DNA from: an uncultured Tenacibaculum sp.
GTDB taxonomy: Bacteria > Bacteroidota > Bacteroidia > Flavobacteriales > Flavobacteriaceae
DNA length: 64,000 nt
NCBI GenBank assembly: GCA_947498055.1
Contig: CANMJA010000020.1
Span: 1-64,000, forward strand
Direction of reading: 5' to 3'
This document shows, piece after piece, positions 1 through 10,284 of the stretch. Every line of letters starts with the position of its first letter. The stretch's first letter is position 1. A program made the translations under genes and the position numbers. The notes beneath the pieces are model-generated. The model did not search any database, was not told the origin of the DNA, and worked only from the letters and a program-made list of their open reading frames with translations.

Positions 1-602
1 CTAAAAAGTGAAAAATACGAATCAAAAAATCAAAAAGCAAAAATAACTCTGTTCATTAAGGCTTTTGCAACGGTCTTAATTTAGGCTTTAATGGTATTGA
101 TTTAGATTATGAAGGCGGTAACCTTTCAATCACTAGCCCTATATATAGCATTGCTACGGCTGCTGCAACAGTTGGTCTAAAAATTACTGCAGCTCCGTAT
201 TCTAATAAAATTGATTGGAAAAACTGGGTAAACTATGTACAAAACACTGGAGGTATTGTTAGTTGGTTAAATTTACAGTGCTATGCTGGTGGAAAATTCA
301 ACAACCCAGGCGATTGGTTAGATATTAATACATCTATAGTAGCTGGTACTTGTAATAATTGTTGTTGTCCTCAAACCAATTGTAGTCCTTCAGATATGGA
401 AAATCTATTTAATTTATGGGTAACTGGACAAAATTCTGTTACTCCTAAATGTTGGCAGGGCACTCCAAATACTGCACCTCAAAACATTGGAGGTGGCTTT
501 ATATGGGTATATTCTAGCATCGAAGGACCTAATTTCTTAAACTATATGAATGCTGTTAAAAATGGTTTGGGAATTAAATTTAATACTGAAATTTATATAT
601 AA
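1..602 (+). CDS. GH18 chitinase-like protein, 3' end, probable frameshift
   Basis: C-terminal part of a glycoside hydrolase family 18 protein that starts outside the window. The open frame runs from about 60 to the TAA at 600-602. It shows the GH18 active-site strand FNGIDLDYE (consensus DGxDxDxE, the last Glu being the proton donor), followed by WLNLQCYAGG and GGGFIWVYSS, which fit strands beta-6 and beta-8 of the TIM barrel. In this frame a TAA stands at 57-59. The preceding residues (ITLFIK) read on in another frame (1-60), and one extra A near 58 would join the two frames smoothly. I therefore suspect a one-base deletion or a sequence error. The family hydrolyses chitin or related beta-1,4 GlcNAc polymers. 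The fragment is too short to judge the full domain set or whether the gene is functional. Confidence 0.62.
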
Positions 603-825
603 CTAACATCTAAATATTTACAGTTTTTTTCAATATAAGTATTAACCTGATTTCGATTATCGACTGTAAAGGAGATGTGTAGAGAACAATTCGATACAAT
701 TTTTCTTCTTTTTAGTCTGAAAAATCACTCAATATGACATGTTCGTTTTAAAACAATTCATTAGTAATTAAATATAACTCAAACTCAAGTCGAAAAGAAA
801 CTAAACACTTAGTTATTAATATTAA

Positions 826-868
826 ATATGGTAAAAGTATTTTACAAATTAAACTACTTTTACCATAT
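826..868. terminator. Stem-loop between convergent genes
   Basis: A perfect 14-bp inverted repeat (826-839 with 855-868, arm ATATGGTAAAAGTA) with a 15-nt loop lies between the chitinase-like gene and the minus-strand amidinotransferase-family gene. Position suggests a shared terminator or 3' stabiliser. The U-tract is poor on both sides, so termination strength is uncertain. The rest of 603-875 shows nothing recognisable. Confidence 0.55.
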
Positions 869-875
869 AATATTC

Positions 876-1790
876 CTATTCTCTAATTAAGGGCATCGTT
901 GAACACCTTAACAAACCTTCTTGTTTTGCTATTTCTGCATAAGGAACTTCTTCAACAGTAAATCCTTTTTCTCGCAGCCATGTATTTAATCGAGTAAAGT
1001 TTTTCTCAGAAATTATTACTTCTTCAGAAATTGAAAAAACATTACTATTCATGTTATACATTTCTTCTTTTGTAATTTCAAAAACATTTTCTCTCCCAAA
1101 GAAACTCAACAACCATTCATATTCTCTTTCTACTAAAAAACCATTTTTATGAAGAATGGCTTTATCTTTTCCTATAGGTTGAAAACAACAATCTAAATGC
1201 AATGCATTCTCTTTAGGATCGTCATTGGATTTTCTTAGTTCAAATGATTTCACCATTTTATCTGGAAACAATTCTTGCAAAGCTATTACAGCATCGTTAT
1301 TTGTTCTTGCTGTAATATAATCTGGGTAATCCGCTCCCGAATACGTTCCAACAAAAATATAATCATTCCATGGCATTACATCTCCACCTTCAACGTGGCA
1401 TTCTTCTGGTAATTCTATAACCTTATCTGAATCAATTTTATCTATTATATATTGAATTGCTTCATACTCTTTAGCTCTATCAGGAAGAATATTAGCTTTT
1501 ATTAATTTATCTTCTATTACAAATGCAATATCTCTTGAAAAGATCTGATTATAATTCTCAATAATCTCTGGTCTAAAAACTTCAACATCATACTTTTTCA
1601 GAACCGTAGCTACAGCTTCCATTTCTGCAATCATGTCTTCTTCTTTAGGGTAGGTCCCAGCAATTACATGTTGCTTACTTTTAGGATCATAACAATCTTC
1701 TAATTTAGGAACAGCTCCATTACTTTCTGCTGTTCCTAAAATAACTGCTTTCAGTTTTGATGTTTCGTTATGTATATTAGGTATTAACAT
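876..1790 (-). CDS. Dimethylarginine dimethylaminohydrolase / amidinotransferase family enzyme
   Basis: A 304-aa cytosolic enzyme of the guanidino-group-modifying (pentein) superfamily, which covers arginine deiminases, amidinotransferases and DDAH. Visible active-site signatures are FSRD (84-87), EGGD (134-137), HLD (198-200, catalytic His198) and the C-terminal nucleophile Cys296 in LLRCSTMPL. This His-Cys pair with acidic guanidinium-binding residues is complete, so an active enzyme acting on arginine or a methylated arginine is likely; the exact substrate cannot be read from sequence. It lies directly downstream of gltA but behind a terminator (1795-1836), so it probably has its own promoter or depends on read-through. 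Length matches the family. Confidence 0.83.
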   Translation of the reverse strand: MLIPNIHNETSKLKAVILGTAESNGAVPKLEDCYDPKSKQHVIAGTYPKEEDMIAEMEAVATVLKKYDVEVFRPEIIENYNQIFSRDIAFVIEDKLIKANILPDRAKEYEAIQYIIDKIDSDKVIELPEECHVEGGDVMPWNDYIFVGTYSGADYPDYITARTNNDAVIALQELFPDKMVKSFELRKSNDDPKENALHLDCCFQPIGKDKAILHKNGFLVEREYEWLLSFFGRENVFEITKEEMYNMNSNVFSISEEVIISEKNFTRLNTWLREKGFTVEEVPYAEIAKQEGLLRCSTMPLIRE

Positions 1791-1794
1791 ATAT

Positions 1795-1836
1795 CAAAAA
1801 AAAATGTCATTCTAAACATTTTTTTAGAATGACATT
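1795..1836 (-). terminator. Intrinsic terminator of gltA
   Basis: A perfect 13-bp stem (1803-1815 with 1824-1836, arm AATGTCATTCTAA) with an 8-nt loop. Read on the minus strand it is followed by a run of about ten T (1795-1804). It ends the gltA transcript only a few bases before the start codon of the next gene (1790). Confidence 0.85.
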
Positions 1837-1854
1837 ACTTATTTTTAATTTTAT

Positions 1855-3141
1855 CTATCTTTTATTTACATCTACAAATGGACGGCTGTTTTCTCCAACA
1901 TATACTTGGCGAGGACGTCCAATTGGTTCTTTGTTTTCTCTCATTTCTTTCCACTGTGCTATCCAACCAGGTAAGCGGCCTAAGGCAAACATTACTGTGA
2001 ACATTTCTACAGGAATACCCATTGCTCTATATATAATTCCTGAATAGAAATCTACATTCGGATATAACTTACGCTTCACGAAATATTCGTCGTTTAAAGC
2101 TTCTTTTTCTAAACCTTTCGCTACATCTAAAATAGGGTCTTCAACACCTAAATCTGCTAATACTTCATCTGCTGCAACTTTAATAATTTTTGCACGAGGG
2201 TCAAAGTTTTTATAAACTCTATGTCCGAATCCCATTAAACGGAAAGGATCTTGCTTATCTTTCGCTTTAGCCATGTATTTTTTAGTATCTCCACCATCTT
2301 CTTTAATCGCTTCTAACATTTCTAACACTGCTTGGTTAGCTCCTCCATGTAAAGGCCCCCAAAGCGCAGAAATACCTGCTGATAAAGAAGGAAATAAACC
2401 TGCATGAGAAGAACCTACAATTCTTACAGTTGATGTAGAACAGTTTTGCTCATGGTCTGCATGTAAAATTAATAATTTATCTAAAGCATTTACTAAAACA
2501 GGATTTTGCTGATACTCTTCATTTGGTTTTTCAAACATCATTTTTAATACGTTTTCAACATATCCTAATGAATTAGAACCATAATTCAGAGGCAAACCTT
2601 TCTTCTTACGCATTGTCCAAGCAACCAATACTGGAAATTTACCTAATATTTTAACAATTGCATTGTACATTTCTTCTTCTGAATCTACATTCACAGAAGA
2701 AGGGTTAAATGCAGTTAATGCTGATGTTAATGAAGATAACACTCCCATTGGGTGAGCATTTTTAGGAAATGCATCTAATATTTTTTTAATTTCTTCATCA
2801 ACAACAGATTCTTCTTTAATATCTGCATGAAATTTATCTAGCTGTTCTTTATTAGGAAGATTTCCAAAAATTAAAGCATAAGCAACTTCTAAAAAGTCTG
2901 CTTTTTCTGCTAAATCTTCAATAGCATATCCTCGGTAACGTAAAACTCCTTCTTCTCCATTTAAAAATGTAATAGCACTTTTACAAGAACCTGTGTTTTT
3001 AAATCCAGGATCAACAGTAATAACACCTCCTGTAGCTCCTCTTAAAGTTTTAAGTTCAATTGCTACCTCATTTTCAGTTCCCTCTATTAAAGGGAATTCA
3101 TACGTATTTTCACCAATTTGTAATTTTGCTATATCTGACAT
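1855..3141 (-). CDS. gltA: Citrate synthase
   Basis: A 428-aa type II (hexameric-type) citrate synthase that condenses acetyl-CoA with oxaloacetate in the first TCA-cycle step. The catalytic motifs are intact: HADHEQNCSTSTVR (around residue 226), GPLHGGANQAVL, and MGFGHRVYKNFDPRA (around 301-315) with the catalytic His; the catalytic Asp region follows near the C terminus. Length is normal. The gene looks monocistronic, with a strong terminator just after it. The start at 3141 gives the usual N terminus (MSDIAKLQIG) with the small N-terminal beta domain of Gram-negative citrate synthases. Confidence 0.97.
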   Translation of the reverse strand: MSDIAKLQIGENTYEFPLIEGTENEVAIELKTLRGATGGVITVDPGFKNTGSCKSAITFLNGEEGVLRYRGYAIEDLAEKADFLEVAYALIFGNLPNKEQLDKFHADIKEESVVDEEIKKILDAFPKNAHPMGVLSSLTSALTAFNPSSVNVDSEEEMYNAIVKILGKFPVLVAWTMRKKKGLPLNYGSNSLGYVENVLKMMFEKPNEEYQQNPVLVNALDKLLILHADHEQNCSTSTVRIVGSSHAGLFPSLSAGISALWGPLHGGANQAVLEMLEAIKEDGGDTKKYMAKAKDKQDPFRLMGFGHRVYKNFDPRAKIIKVAADEVLADLGVEDPILDVAKGLEKEALNDEYFVKRKLYPNVDFYSGIIYRAMGIPVEMFTVMFALGRLPGWIAQWKEMRENKEPIGRPRQVYVGENSRPFVDVNKR

Positions 3142-3310
3142 TCTTTATTTAAATTTTTATTATTTAAGCCACGCACGAAGATACCAATTTTTAAAGGATT
3201 TAGAAAATATTGCCTAATAGATTTTTTATATGAAAAAATAGGGGTAGCCTATTTAAAAACTTCCTAAAAATACGTTTTTTTGTAATTAAAAGAGAATCAT
3301 ATTTTTACGT

Positions 3311-3340
3311 AAAAAAGAGTTTCAAAAAAAATGAAACTCT
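3311..3340 (-). terminator. Intrinsic terminator downstream of the PI-PLC-like gene
   Basis: A 9-bp stem (3316-3324 with 3332-3340, arm AGAGTTTCA). Read on the minus strand it is followed by T residues at 3311-3316. It follows the PI-PLC-like gene ending at 3366. Confidence 0.75.
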
Positions 3341-3365
3341 CTTAAATATTTTTTATTTTTTCCAA

Positions 3366-4817
3366 TTATTTTACCGCTATTTTTTTTCTATAATTATTAC
3401 CATTTACGATACCCTTGATTATATAGAAACCTGACTCTAGAGTATTTATTTCTTTCAAATTTTCCTCTATTGATTTTCTGTTTTGTAAAGACATTATTAA
3501 TCTAGAGTTTACATCGTACACATATAAAAAAACTTCTTCTGCATAAAAATCTGAATCTTTGAAATTAAGTTTTCCAACAATATTAGAAGATCTACGATTA
3601 TTCTTAGGAGTAACTGTAACATCAATCACATATGTTTTCTTATTTGTACCTTTATATTTTGTTAAATCTATCTCTTTTGGACTAAAATTATAATTTGAAT
3701 GTGTAAATTTTATTCTTCTAGACTCATTAGGTCTTGCTGGCAACGAATAGTGTAAACGTGCTCTTGCTTTTGCTCCATGAATATACCAATTAGACTCTAA
3801 ATTAGAATTCACAGTAACATAATCTTCAAAGTTAGATCCATTTGGTAATTTAAACCTTCCACTAACTTCATTAAGTGTATTTGCTGTAGTTATAACTTTA
3901 CGTGCAGAATAGTTTCCTTGTTCGTAAAAATCTACAGCCATCGATGGTCTTTTACCAAATGAAAACCAACTTCTAATTAACTTATTATACATACGAGTGT
4001 ATTCATTTGCATTTTTAGCTTTACTTTTATCTCCTGTTCCCAAAGGACTGTCTACTGCAAAATTATTAATAGTTAATAACGATGTTTTATTATTTCCTCT
4101 CCCAGGATTTCCAGCAATATCGTAACGATGTGCCTCTGTTAATTCAGAAACTTGATTCGCTGCATAATCATTTTGTCTAGTAAACAAAAACTCATAGTGT
4201 AACCATGACGGAGCAGAACCACCAAAATCTTTTTCTGAGAGTATAATTAATCTTTTATTACTATTAATTAATTGTTTTATTGTTGGCCATAAATGCAATG
4301 GATTTGTATGAGAATATAAATACTTCATTACATTTGCTCTAGAACTACATCTATTTCCTTTTCCTGCAAAAGCTTCTTTAATATGATTAACAGTTACTCC
4401 ATTGTCAATCTGCATGTGTAATGTTATTATTTCATTTCTGTTATTCTCTAAAAAAGTTTTAATTTTTGAAAGAAAATCACACATTTCCATCCAATTTAAA
4501 AACCCTGCAGGCCCATGTCCTAATCGTAAAAAATTTCCTTTAAAAAAATTTGAAGTTCTTCCATATTGTAAATCAATCATAAAACTTCTTATCCCATTAT
4601 TAAGCTGTGTATTAACAGAATGTGCTTGATTTATTCCTCCTGAAAGACCATTATCACTAGCGTTTATCTCTGGGTTTTGATATGCATTGTGATTAATTAG
4701 CCAAGAAATTTCATTATATCTTCTATTAGTATTTAAAGAATTGGTTGTTTGTGCATAAATATTCTTAAAATTTAAGAATAAACATACCATGCAAATAAGT
4801 GTTTTAGAAAAATTCAT
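3366..4817 (-). CDS. Secreted PI-PLC X-domain-like phosphodiesterase with T9SS tail
   Basis: A 483-aa exported protein. Residues 1-22 form a signal peptide ending at IYA-Q. Residues about 36-330 resemble the X domain of phosphatidylinositol-specific phospholipase C: WLINHNAYQ (His43, matching the first catalytic His), IDLQYGR (81-87) and RLGHGP (His101, matching the second catalytic His), then NEIITLHM. Both general acid/base histidines are present, so catalysis is plausible. The last ~80 residues (YVYDVNSRLI...SGFYIIKG...KKIAVK) look like a type A C-terminal sorting domain for the type IX secretion system, implying surface display or release. The substrate may be exogenous (inositol phospholipid or another phosphodiester), which is inference. 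Flanking terminators make it a single-gene unit. Confidence 0.78.
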   Translation of the reverse strand: MNFSKTLICMVCLFLNFKNIYAQTTNSLNTNRRYNEISWLINHNAYQNPEINASDNGLSGGINQAHSVNTQLNNGIRSFMIDLQYGRTSNFFKGNFLRLGHGPAGFLNWMEMCDFLSKIKTFLENNRNEIITLHMQIDNGVTVNHIKEAFAGKGNRCSSRANVMKYLYSHTNPLHLWPTIKQLINSNKRLIILSEKDFGGSAPSWLHYEFLFTRQNDYAANQVSELTEAHRYDIAGNPGRGNNKTSLLTINNFAVDSPLGTGDKSKAKNANEYTRMYNKLIRSWFSFGKRPSMAVDFYEQGNYSARKVITTANTLNEVSGRFKLPNGSNFEDYVTVNSNLESNWYIHGAKARARLHYSLPARPNESRRIKFTHSNYNFSPKEIDLTKYKGTNKKTYVIDVTVTPKNNRRSSNIVGKLNFKDSDFYAEEVFLYVYDVNSRLIMSLQNRKSIEENLKEINTLESGFYIIKGIVNGNNYRKKIAVK

Positions 4818-4950
4818 TTTTATAAGTATTATGGTTAATTAAGTTTAAAAAATTGATGATTACAAAGAAATAATTTCAATGTAAAATTCATTTCATCTGT
4901 ATTTTAAATCGAAGTAAATAAAACGTTACTTAAATTATAAAAAGATTAAT

Positions 4951-4995
4951 AAAAACAAAAAAGATCTCGGTTTATCCGAGATCTTTTTTGTTTTT
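4951..4995 (-). terminator. Enolase terminator (bidirectional)
   Basis: A perfect 20-bp inverted repeat (4951-4970 with 4976-4995) with loop TTTAT. The core AGATCTCGG/CCGAGATCT is flanked by A and T runs that provide a U-tract on either strand. It lies 19 bp after the eno stop codon. Confidence 0.9.
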
Positions 4996-5013
4996 ACATG
5001 TATTTTAAGTACG

Positions 5014-6333
<1,320 letters not shown>

Positions 6334-6380
6334 CTAAGTTACAAATGCTACATTATTTACAATTAAAATTAATTACTTTT

Positions 6381-6809
6381 CTACGAAATCGTTTTATTTT
6401 CTGAAATAGGTAGCAAACGAGAATCTTCAAGAGCTGCTTTTCTGTGTCCTGCAGTTTTTAGATATCCTTTATTTTCTGCAAATTTCATAAATGCTTCTAC
6501 AGATGTATGTTCTACTAATAAAACAAAATCCCATGTCTCATGATTTGGTCCTATTAAAAAGTTTTCGCTTTTTCCCAAAAACAGAACTTTACTCCCCGCC
6601 TCTTTCAAATAAGGCAAAGTATGTTTCATGTACAAATTATAAGCCTCTTCTCCCGAAATTTCATTTGCAGGTTTAATAGATTCAAAATTCGTATAATCAG
6701 CGACACTTTTAAATCTTAACAAGTTTAGCATTACAACTTTACCTTTAGAGTAAAATTTTTGATAAAATGCTCTTCCTGATTCTTGAGTTACATCTACATA
6801 CGTATCCAT
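6381..6809 (-). CDS. DUF1330-family small protein
   Basis: A 142-aa protein without signal peptide or membrane segment. It resembles the DUF1330 family, a dimeric alpha-beta barrel (ferredoxin-like) fold: VVMLNLLRFK near the N terminus, GEEAYNLYMKHTLPYLKEAG in the middle, and a late WDFVLLVEHTSVEAFMKFA strand-helix. Biochemical function is unknown. It starts 3 bp after the carA stop codon, so the two are almost certainly co-transcribed and possibly translationally coupled. The link to pyrimidine/arginine metabolism rests on position only. Confidence 0.7.
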   Translation of the reverse strand: MDTYVDVTQESGRAFYQKFYSKGKVVMLNLLRFKSVADYTNFESIKPANEISGEEAYNLYMKHTLPYLKEAGSKVLFLGKSENFLIGPNHETWDFVLLVEHTSVEAFMKFAENKGYLKTAGHRKAALEDSRLLPISENKTIS

Positions 6810-6812
6810 CTG

Positions 6813-7919
6813 TTATTTAGTTTTCTTTATATTTTCTATAAATTGATCAAATAAATATTTTGCATCATTTGGCCCTGGGCTTGCTTCTGGATGATATTGA
6901 ACAGAAAATACATTCTTATTTTTCATTCTAATACCTGCAACCGTATTATCATTTAAATGTACATGTGTAATTTCTACATCTTTATGTGCTTCTGTTTCTT
7001 CTCTATTTATTGCAAAACCGTGATTTTGAGACGTTATTTCACCTTTTCCTGTTAGTAAGTTTTTCACAGGGTGATTAATTCCTCTATGTCCATTATGCAT
7101 CTTATAAGTTGAAATACCATTTGCTAATGCTATCACTTGATGTCCTAGGCAAATACCAAATAAGGGTAAATCTCTTTTTATAATTTCCTTGGCAACATCT
7201 TGTGCTTCTTTCAAAGGTTCTGGATCTCCAGGTCCATTAGAAAAAAAATAACCATCAGGTTTCCAAGATTCTAAATCCTCAAATTTTGCATTGTATGGAA
7301 ATACTTTAACGTAAGTATCTCTTTCAACTAAACTTCTTAAAATATTCTTTTTAATACCTATATCTAAAGCTGCTATTCTGTAAGTTGCATTTTCGTTACC
7401 AACAAAATAAGGTTCGCTCGTGGATACTTTAGATGCTAATTCTAAACCTTTCATATTTGGAATTTCAGCCAACTTTTTTTTCAATGAATCTATATTTTCT
7501 ATATCTGTAGAAATAATAGCATTCATGGCACCATTGTCTCTTATATAAGAAACTAAAGCTCTTGTATCTACATCTGATATTGCTACTAAATTATTCTTCT
7601 CAAACCAATCTTTTAGATTACCATCAGAATCCACTCTAGAATGTGTAAAACTAAAATTCCTACAAATTAATCCAGAAATTTTTATTCCTTCCGATTCAAC
7701 TTCTTCGTTATTAATACCATAATTACCAATATGCACATTCGTAGTAACCATTAATTGACCGAAATAAGAAGGATCTGTAAAAACCTCTTGATAACCTGTC
7801 ATACCAGTATTAAAACAAATTTCTCCTGTAGCAGTACCTTCTATACCTACTGATTTACCATAAAAAATAGTTCCGTCTGCTAATAAAACTAAAGCCTTTT
7901 GTTGTTGTTTATATTTCAT
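6813..7919 (-). CDS. carA: Carbamoyl-phosphate synthase small (glutaminase) subunit
   Basis: A 368-aa glutamine amidotransferase subunit that releases ammonia from glutamine for the large subunit CarB, feeding pyrimidine and arginine synthesis. The N-terminal CarA domain (LADGTIFYGKSVG...NTGMTGYQEVFTDPSY) is followed by a class I amidotransferase domain with Cys257 (GICLGHQ), His343 and Glu345 (QYHPEASPGP). The triad is complete. carB is not in the window. A TAnnTTTG element at 7945-7952 lies 26 bp upstream, after the rplQ terminator, so carA appears to start a new transcription unit. Confidence 0.97.
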   Translation of the reverse strand: MKYKQQQKALVLLADGTIFYGKSVGIEGTATGEICFNTGMTGYQEVFTDPSYFGQLMVTTNVHIGNYGINNEEVESEGIKISGLICRNFSFTHSRVDSDGNLKDWFEKNNLVAISDVDTRALVSYIRDNGAMNAIISTDIENIDSLKKKLAEIPNMKGLELASKVSTSEPYFVGNENATYRIAALDIGIKKNILRSLVERDTYVKVFPYNAKFEDLESWKPDGYFFSNGPGDPEPLKEAQDVAKEIIKRDLPLFGICLGHQVIALANGISTYKMHNGHRGINHPVKNLLTGKGEITSQNHGFAINREETEAHKDVEITHVHLNDNTVAGIRMKNKNVFSVQYHPEASPGPNDAKYLFDQFIENIKKTK

Positions 7920-7944
7920 TTAGTGTGTTGTGTAATTTCAATCG

Positions 7945-7952
7945 CAAAATTA
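7945..7952 (-). promoter_or_regulatory. carA promoter -7 element
   Basis: On the minus strand TAATTTTG matches the Bacteroidetes -7 consensus TAnnTTTG, 26 bp upstream of the carA ATG. No clear TTG -33 box at 17-20 bp. It sits immediately after the rplQ terminator hairpin. Confidence 0.55.
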
Positions 7953-7955
7953 TAT

Positions 7956-7991
7956 AAAAAAAGGGATAAACATTAAATGTTCATCCCTTTT
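7956..7991 (-). terminator. rplQ (alpha operon) terminator
   Basis: A roughly 15-bp stem with one G-U pair, with arms AAAGGGATGAACATT and AATGTTTATCCCTTT on the minus strand, followed by a T run (7956-7961). It follows rplQ and closes the long ribosomal transcription unit. Confidence 0.85.
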
Positions 7992-8016
7992 ATATTCTTG
8001 ATAAATAATACCATTT

Positions 8017-8514
8017 TTATTCTTCTTCTTGTGAAGCTTCAGTATCATTAGTAACAGGAGCAGCTGATTTACTACCTCCACGACGGCTACGACGTGTAGT
8101 TTTCTTCGCTTTCTTCCCATTAGGATTGTATAATTCGTTATAATCAACTAATTCAACCATTGCCATAGGAGCGTTATCTCCTTGACGATTTCCTAATTTA
8201 ATTATACGAACATAACCACCTGGTCTATCTGCTACCTTTACAGAAATCTCTTTAAATAACTCTGTAACTGCATACTTATTACGTAAATAACTAAATACTA
8301 CACGACGATTGTGCGTATTTTTTTCCGCTGTAGAATTGTTTTCTGCTTTTGCTTTTGTAATTAAAGGCTCTACATATTTACGTAAAGCTTTCGCTTTCGC
8401 TTCTGTAGTATTAATTCGCTTATGCTCTATTAAAGAACAAGCCATATTAGCAAGCATTGCTTTTCTATGCGCTGTTTTTCTACCTAAGTGGTTAAATTTT
8501 TTACCGTGTCTCAT
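8017..8514 (-). CDS. rplQ: 50S ribosomal protein L17
   Basis: L17 at the polypeptide exit region of the large subunit. The N terminus [21 protein letters not shown] is diagnostic. At 165 aa it is longer than the ~127-aa E. coli protein: the last ~40 residues are a basic then acidic, low-complexity tail ([14 protein letters not shown]...EASQEEE) of the kind seen in Bacteroidetes L17. It is the last gene of the alpha operon, after rpoA, and is followed by a strong terminator. Confidence 0.97.
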   Translation of the reverse strand: MRHGKKFNHLGRKTAHRKAMLANMACSLIEHKRINTTEAKAKALRKYVEPLITKAKAENNSTAEKNTHNRRVVFSYLRNKYAVTELFKEISVKVADRPGGYVRIIKLGNRQGDNAPMAMVELVDYNELYNPNGKKAKKTTRRSRRGGSKSAAPVTNDTEASQEEE

Positions 8515-8527
8515 GACCTTAATTTTT

Positions 8528-8576
8528 AACTAACATCTTGCTCAACTCTTTTTGAGGAGCAAAACTATGATTAGTT
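8528..8576 (-). promoter_or_regulatory. Intercistronic stem-loop, rpoA-rplQ
   Basis: The rpoA-rplQ gap is almost entirely a nested hairpin: outer arms AACTAA/TTAGTT (8528-8533, 8571-8576), then TTGCTC/GAGCAA (8538-8543, 8557-8562), then CTC/GAG with a TTTTT loop. There is no U-tract, so this is not a terminator. RNA processing, stability or translational control are possible roles. Confidence 0.55.
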
Positions 8577-8577
8577 G

Positions 8578-9570
8578 TTAATCTCTATCTAATTTATATT
8601 TTGCTAAATCCATTCCAAAATTTAGCCCTTTATTATGTACTAGCTCTTCTAATTCAGTTAAAGACTTTTTACCAAAGTTTCTAAACTTCATTAAATCACT
8701 CTTATTAAAAGATACTAAATCTCCTAATGTATCAACTTCTGCAGCTTTTAAACAGTTTAATGCACGAACTGATAAATCCATATCAACCAATTTCGTTTTT
8801 AATAACTGACGCATGTGAAGTGATTCTTCATCATAAGATTCTGTTTGTGCTATTTCATCAGCTTCTAAAGTTATTCTCTCATCTGAAAATAACATAAAGT
8901 GGTGAATCAATATTTTAGCAGCTTCAGTTAAAGCATCTTTAGGATTAATAGATCCATCTGTGTCAATATCAAAAACTAATTTTTCGTAATCTGTTTTTTG
9001 TTCAACACGGAAGTTCTCTATAGCATATTTTACATTTTTAATTGGTGTAAATATTGAATCAGTAAAGATAGTTCCTAAAGGAGCTCCAGATTTTTTATTC
9101 TCTTCAGCTGGTACAAACCCTCTACCTTTCTCTATAGTAACTTCTGCATTAATTTTCACAGACTTATCCATATTACAGATTACTAAATCTGGATTAAGAA
9201 CTTGAAAACCTGAAATAAATTTTTGTAAATCTCCTGCAGTTAGTTGCTCTTGACCTGATATAGATATTGTTACCGTTTCTCTATCTGATTCTTCTATTTG
9301 CTTTTTAAAACGAACTTGCTTTAAATTCAAGATCATTTCTGTTACATCTTCAACTACTCCTGTAATTGTTGAAAACTCATGGTCTACACCATCGATTCTC
9401 AAAGATGTAATAGCAAAACCTTCTAAAGAAGATAATAATACTCTTCGTAAAGCATTTCCTACAGTTAAACCAAAACCTGGTTCTAATGGTCGGAACTCAA
9501 ATCTACCTGTAAAATCGGTAGATTCAATCATAATTACTTTATCTGGTTTTTGAAAATTTAAAATTGCCAT
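8578..9570 (-). CDS. rpoA: RNA polymerase alpha subunit
   Basis: A 330-aa RNAP alpha subunit. The N-terminal dimerisation domain ([27 protein letters not shown]) and the C-terminal domain with two HhH motifs ([31 protein letters not shown]) are intact. It assembles the core polymerase and contacts UP elements and activators. It stands between rpsD and rplQ as in most bacteria, and both flanking gaps contain stem-loops. Confidence 0.98.
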   Translation of the reverse strand: MAILNFQKPDKVIMIESTDFTGRFEFRPLEPGFGLTVGNALRRVLLSSLEGFAITSLRIDGVDHEFSTITGVVEDVTEMILNLKQVRFKKQIEESDRETVTISISGQEQLTAGDLQKFISGFQVLNPDLVICNMDKSVKINAEVTIEKGRGFVPAEENKKSGAPLGTIFTDSIFTPIKNVKYAIENFRVEQKTDYEKLVFDIDTDGSINPKDALTEAAKILIHHFMLFSDERITLEADEIAQTESYDEESLHMRQLLKTKLVDMDLSVRALNCLKAAEVDTLGDLVSFNKSDLMKFRNFGKKSLTELEELVHNKGLNFGMDLAKYKLDRD

Positions 9571-9603
9571 ATTTTCTTCATTTTAATTGTTATTCAGTTG
9601 CGC

Positions 9604-9635
9604 GGTTTATCAGTTTGAAGAAATACTGATAAACC
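9604..9635 (-). promoter_or_regulatory. Intercistronic stem-loop, rpsD-rpoA
   Basis: A perfect 11-bp inverted repeat (GGTTTATCAGT at 9604-9614, ACTGATAAACC at 9625-9635) with a 10-nt loop, in the 95-bp gap between rpsD and rpoA. On the transcript it is followed by GCGCAAC rather than a U-tract, so it is more likely a processing or stability element than a terminator. Confidence 0.6.
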
Positions 9636-9665
9636 CTTTGGCTGAATTTCAATGTGATTAATTTA

Positions 9666-10271
9666 TTACTTAGAATATAATTCTACGATTAATTGTTCTT
9701 TGATATTCTCAGGTATTTGTAATCTTTCTGGAGCTTTCACAAATGTACCTGATTTTTGGTCAGCATTCCAGCTTAACCATTCATATACACTACTATTTGC
9801 TGCTAAAGCACTTTCTATTGCTTGTAAAGACTTAGATTTTTCTCTTACTGCAACAACATCTCCTTCTTTTAATCTATACGAAGGAATATTAACTATTTCT
9901 CCATTTACAGTAATATGACGGTGAGAAACTAATTGACGAGCAGCTCTACGAGAAGTAGCAACTCCTAAACGGAAAACAGTATTATCTAAACGAGATTCAC
10001 ATAATTGTAATAAAACCTCACCAGTAATTCCTCCTGATGCCTGTGCTTTTTTAAATAAATTACGAAACTGACGCTCTAAAATACCATAAGTATACTTAGC
10101 TTTTTGCTTTTCCATTAATTGAACAGCGTACTCAGATTTCTTTCCTCTTCTTTTATTACCACCATGTTGACCTGGAGGGTAGTTTCTTTTATCGAAGTTT
10201 TTATCATCTCCGAATATTGCTTCACCAAATTTACGAGCAATCTTAGTTTTTGGTCCTGTATATCTTGCCAT
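9666..10271 (-). CDS. rpsD: 30S ribosomal protein S4
   Basis: A 201-aa primary 16S rRNA-binding protein that nucleates 30S assembly. Family features: [34 protein letters not shown], and the S4 RNA-binding domain ([30 protein letters not shown]). The N terminus lacks a zinc Cys4 cluster, so it is a C-minus form. In other bacteria S4 represses its own operon. The structured gap just upstream (10285-10337) is a candidate for such control here. Confidence 0.98.
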   Translation of the reverse strand: MARYTGPKTKIARKFGEAIFGDDKNFDKRNYPPGQHGGNKRRGKKSEYAVQLMEKQKAKYTYGILERQFRNLFKKAQASGGITGEVLLQLCESRLDNTVFRLGVATSRRAARQLVSHRHITVNGEIVNIPSYRLKEGDVVAVREKSKSLQAIESALAANSSVYEWLSWNADQKSGTFVKAPERLQIPENIKEQLIVELYSK

Positions 10272-10284
10272 TTCTTTAAATTAA

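Noticed and set aside
7950..8147. 65-codon minus-strand frame overlapping the 3' end of rplQ
   Set aside because: Alternative frame across the L17 tail and the terminator; no plausible protein.
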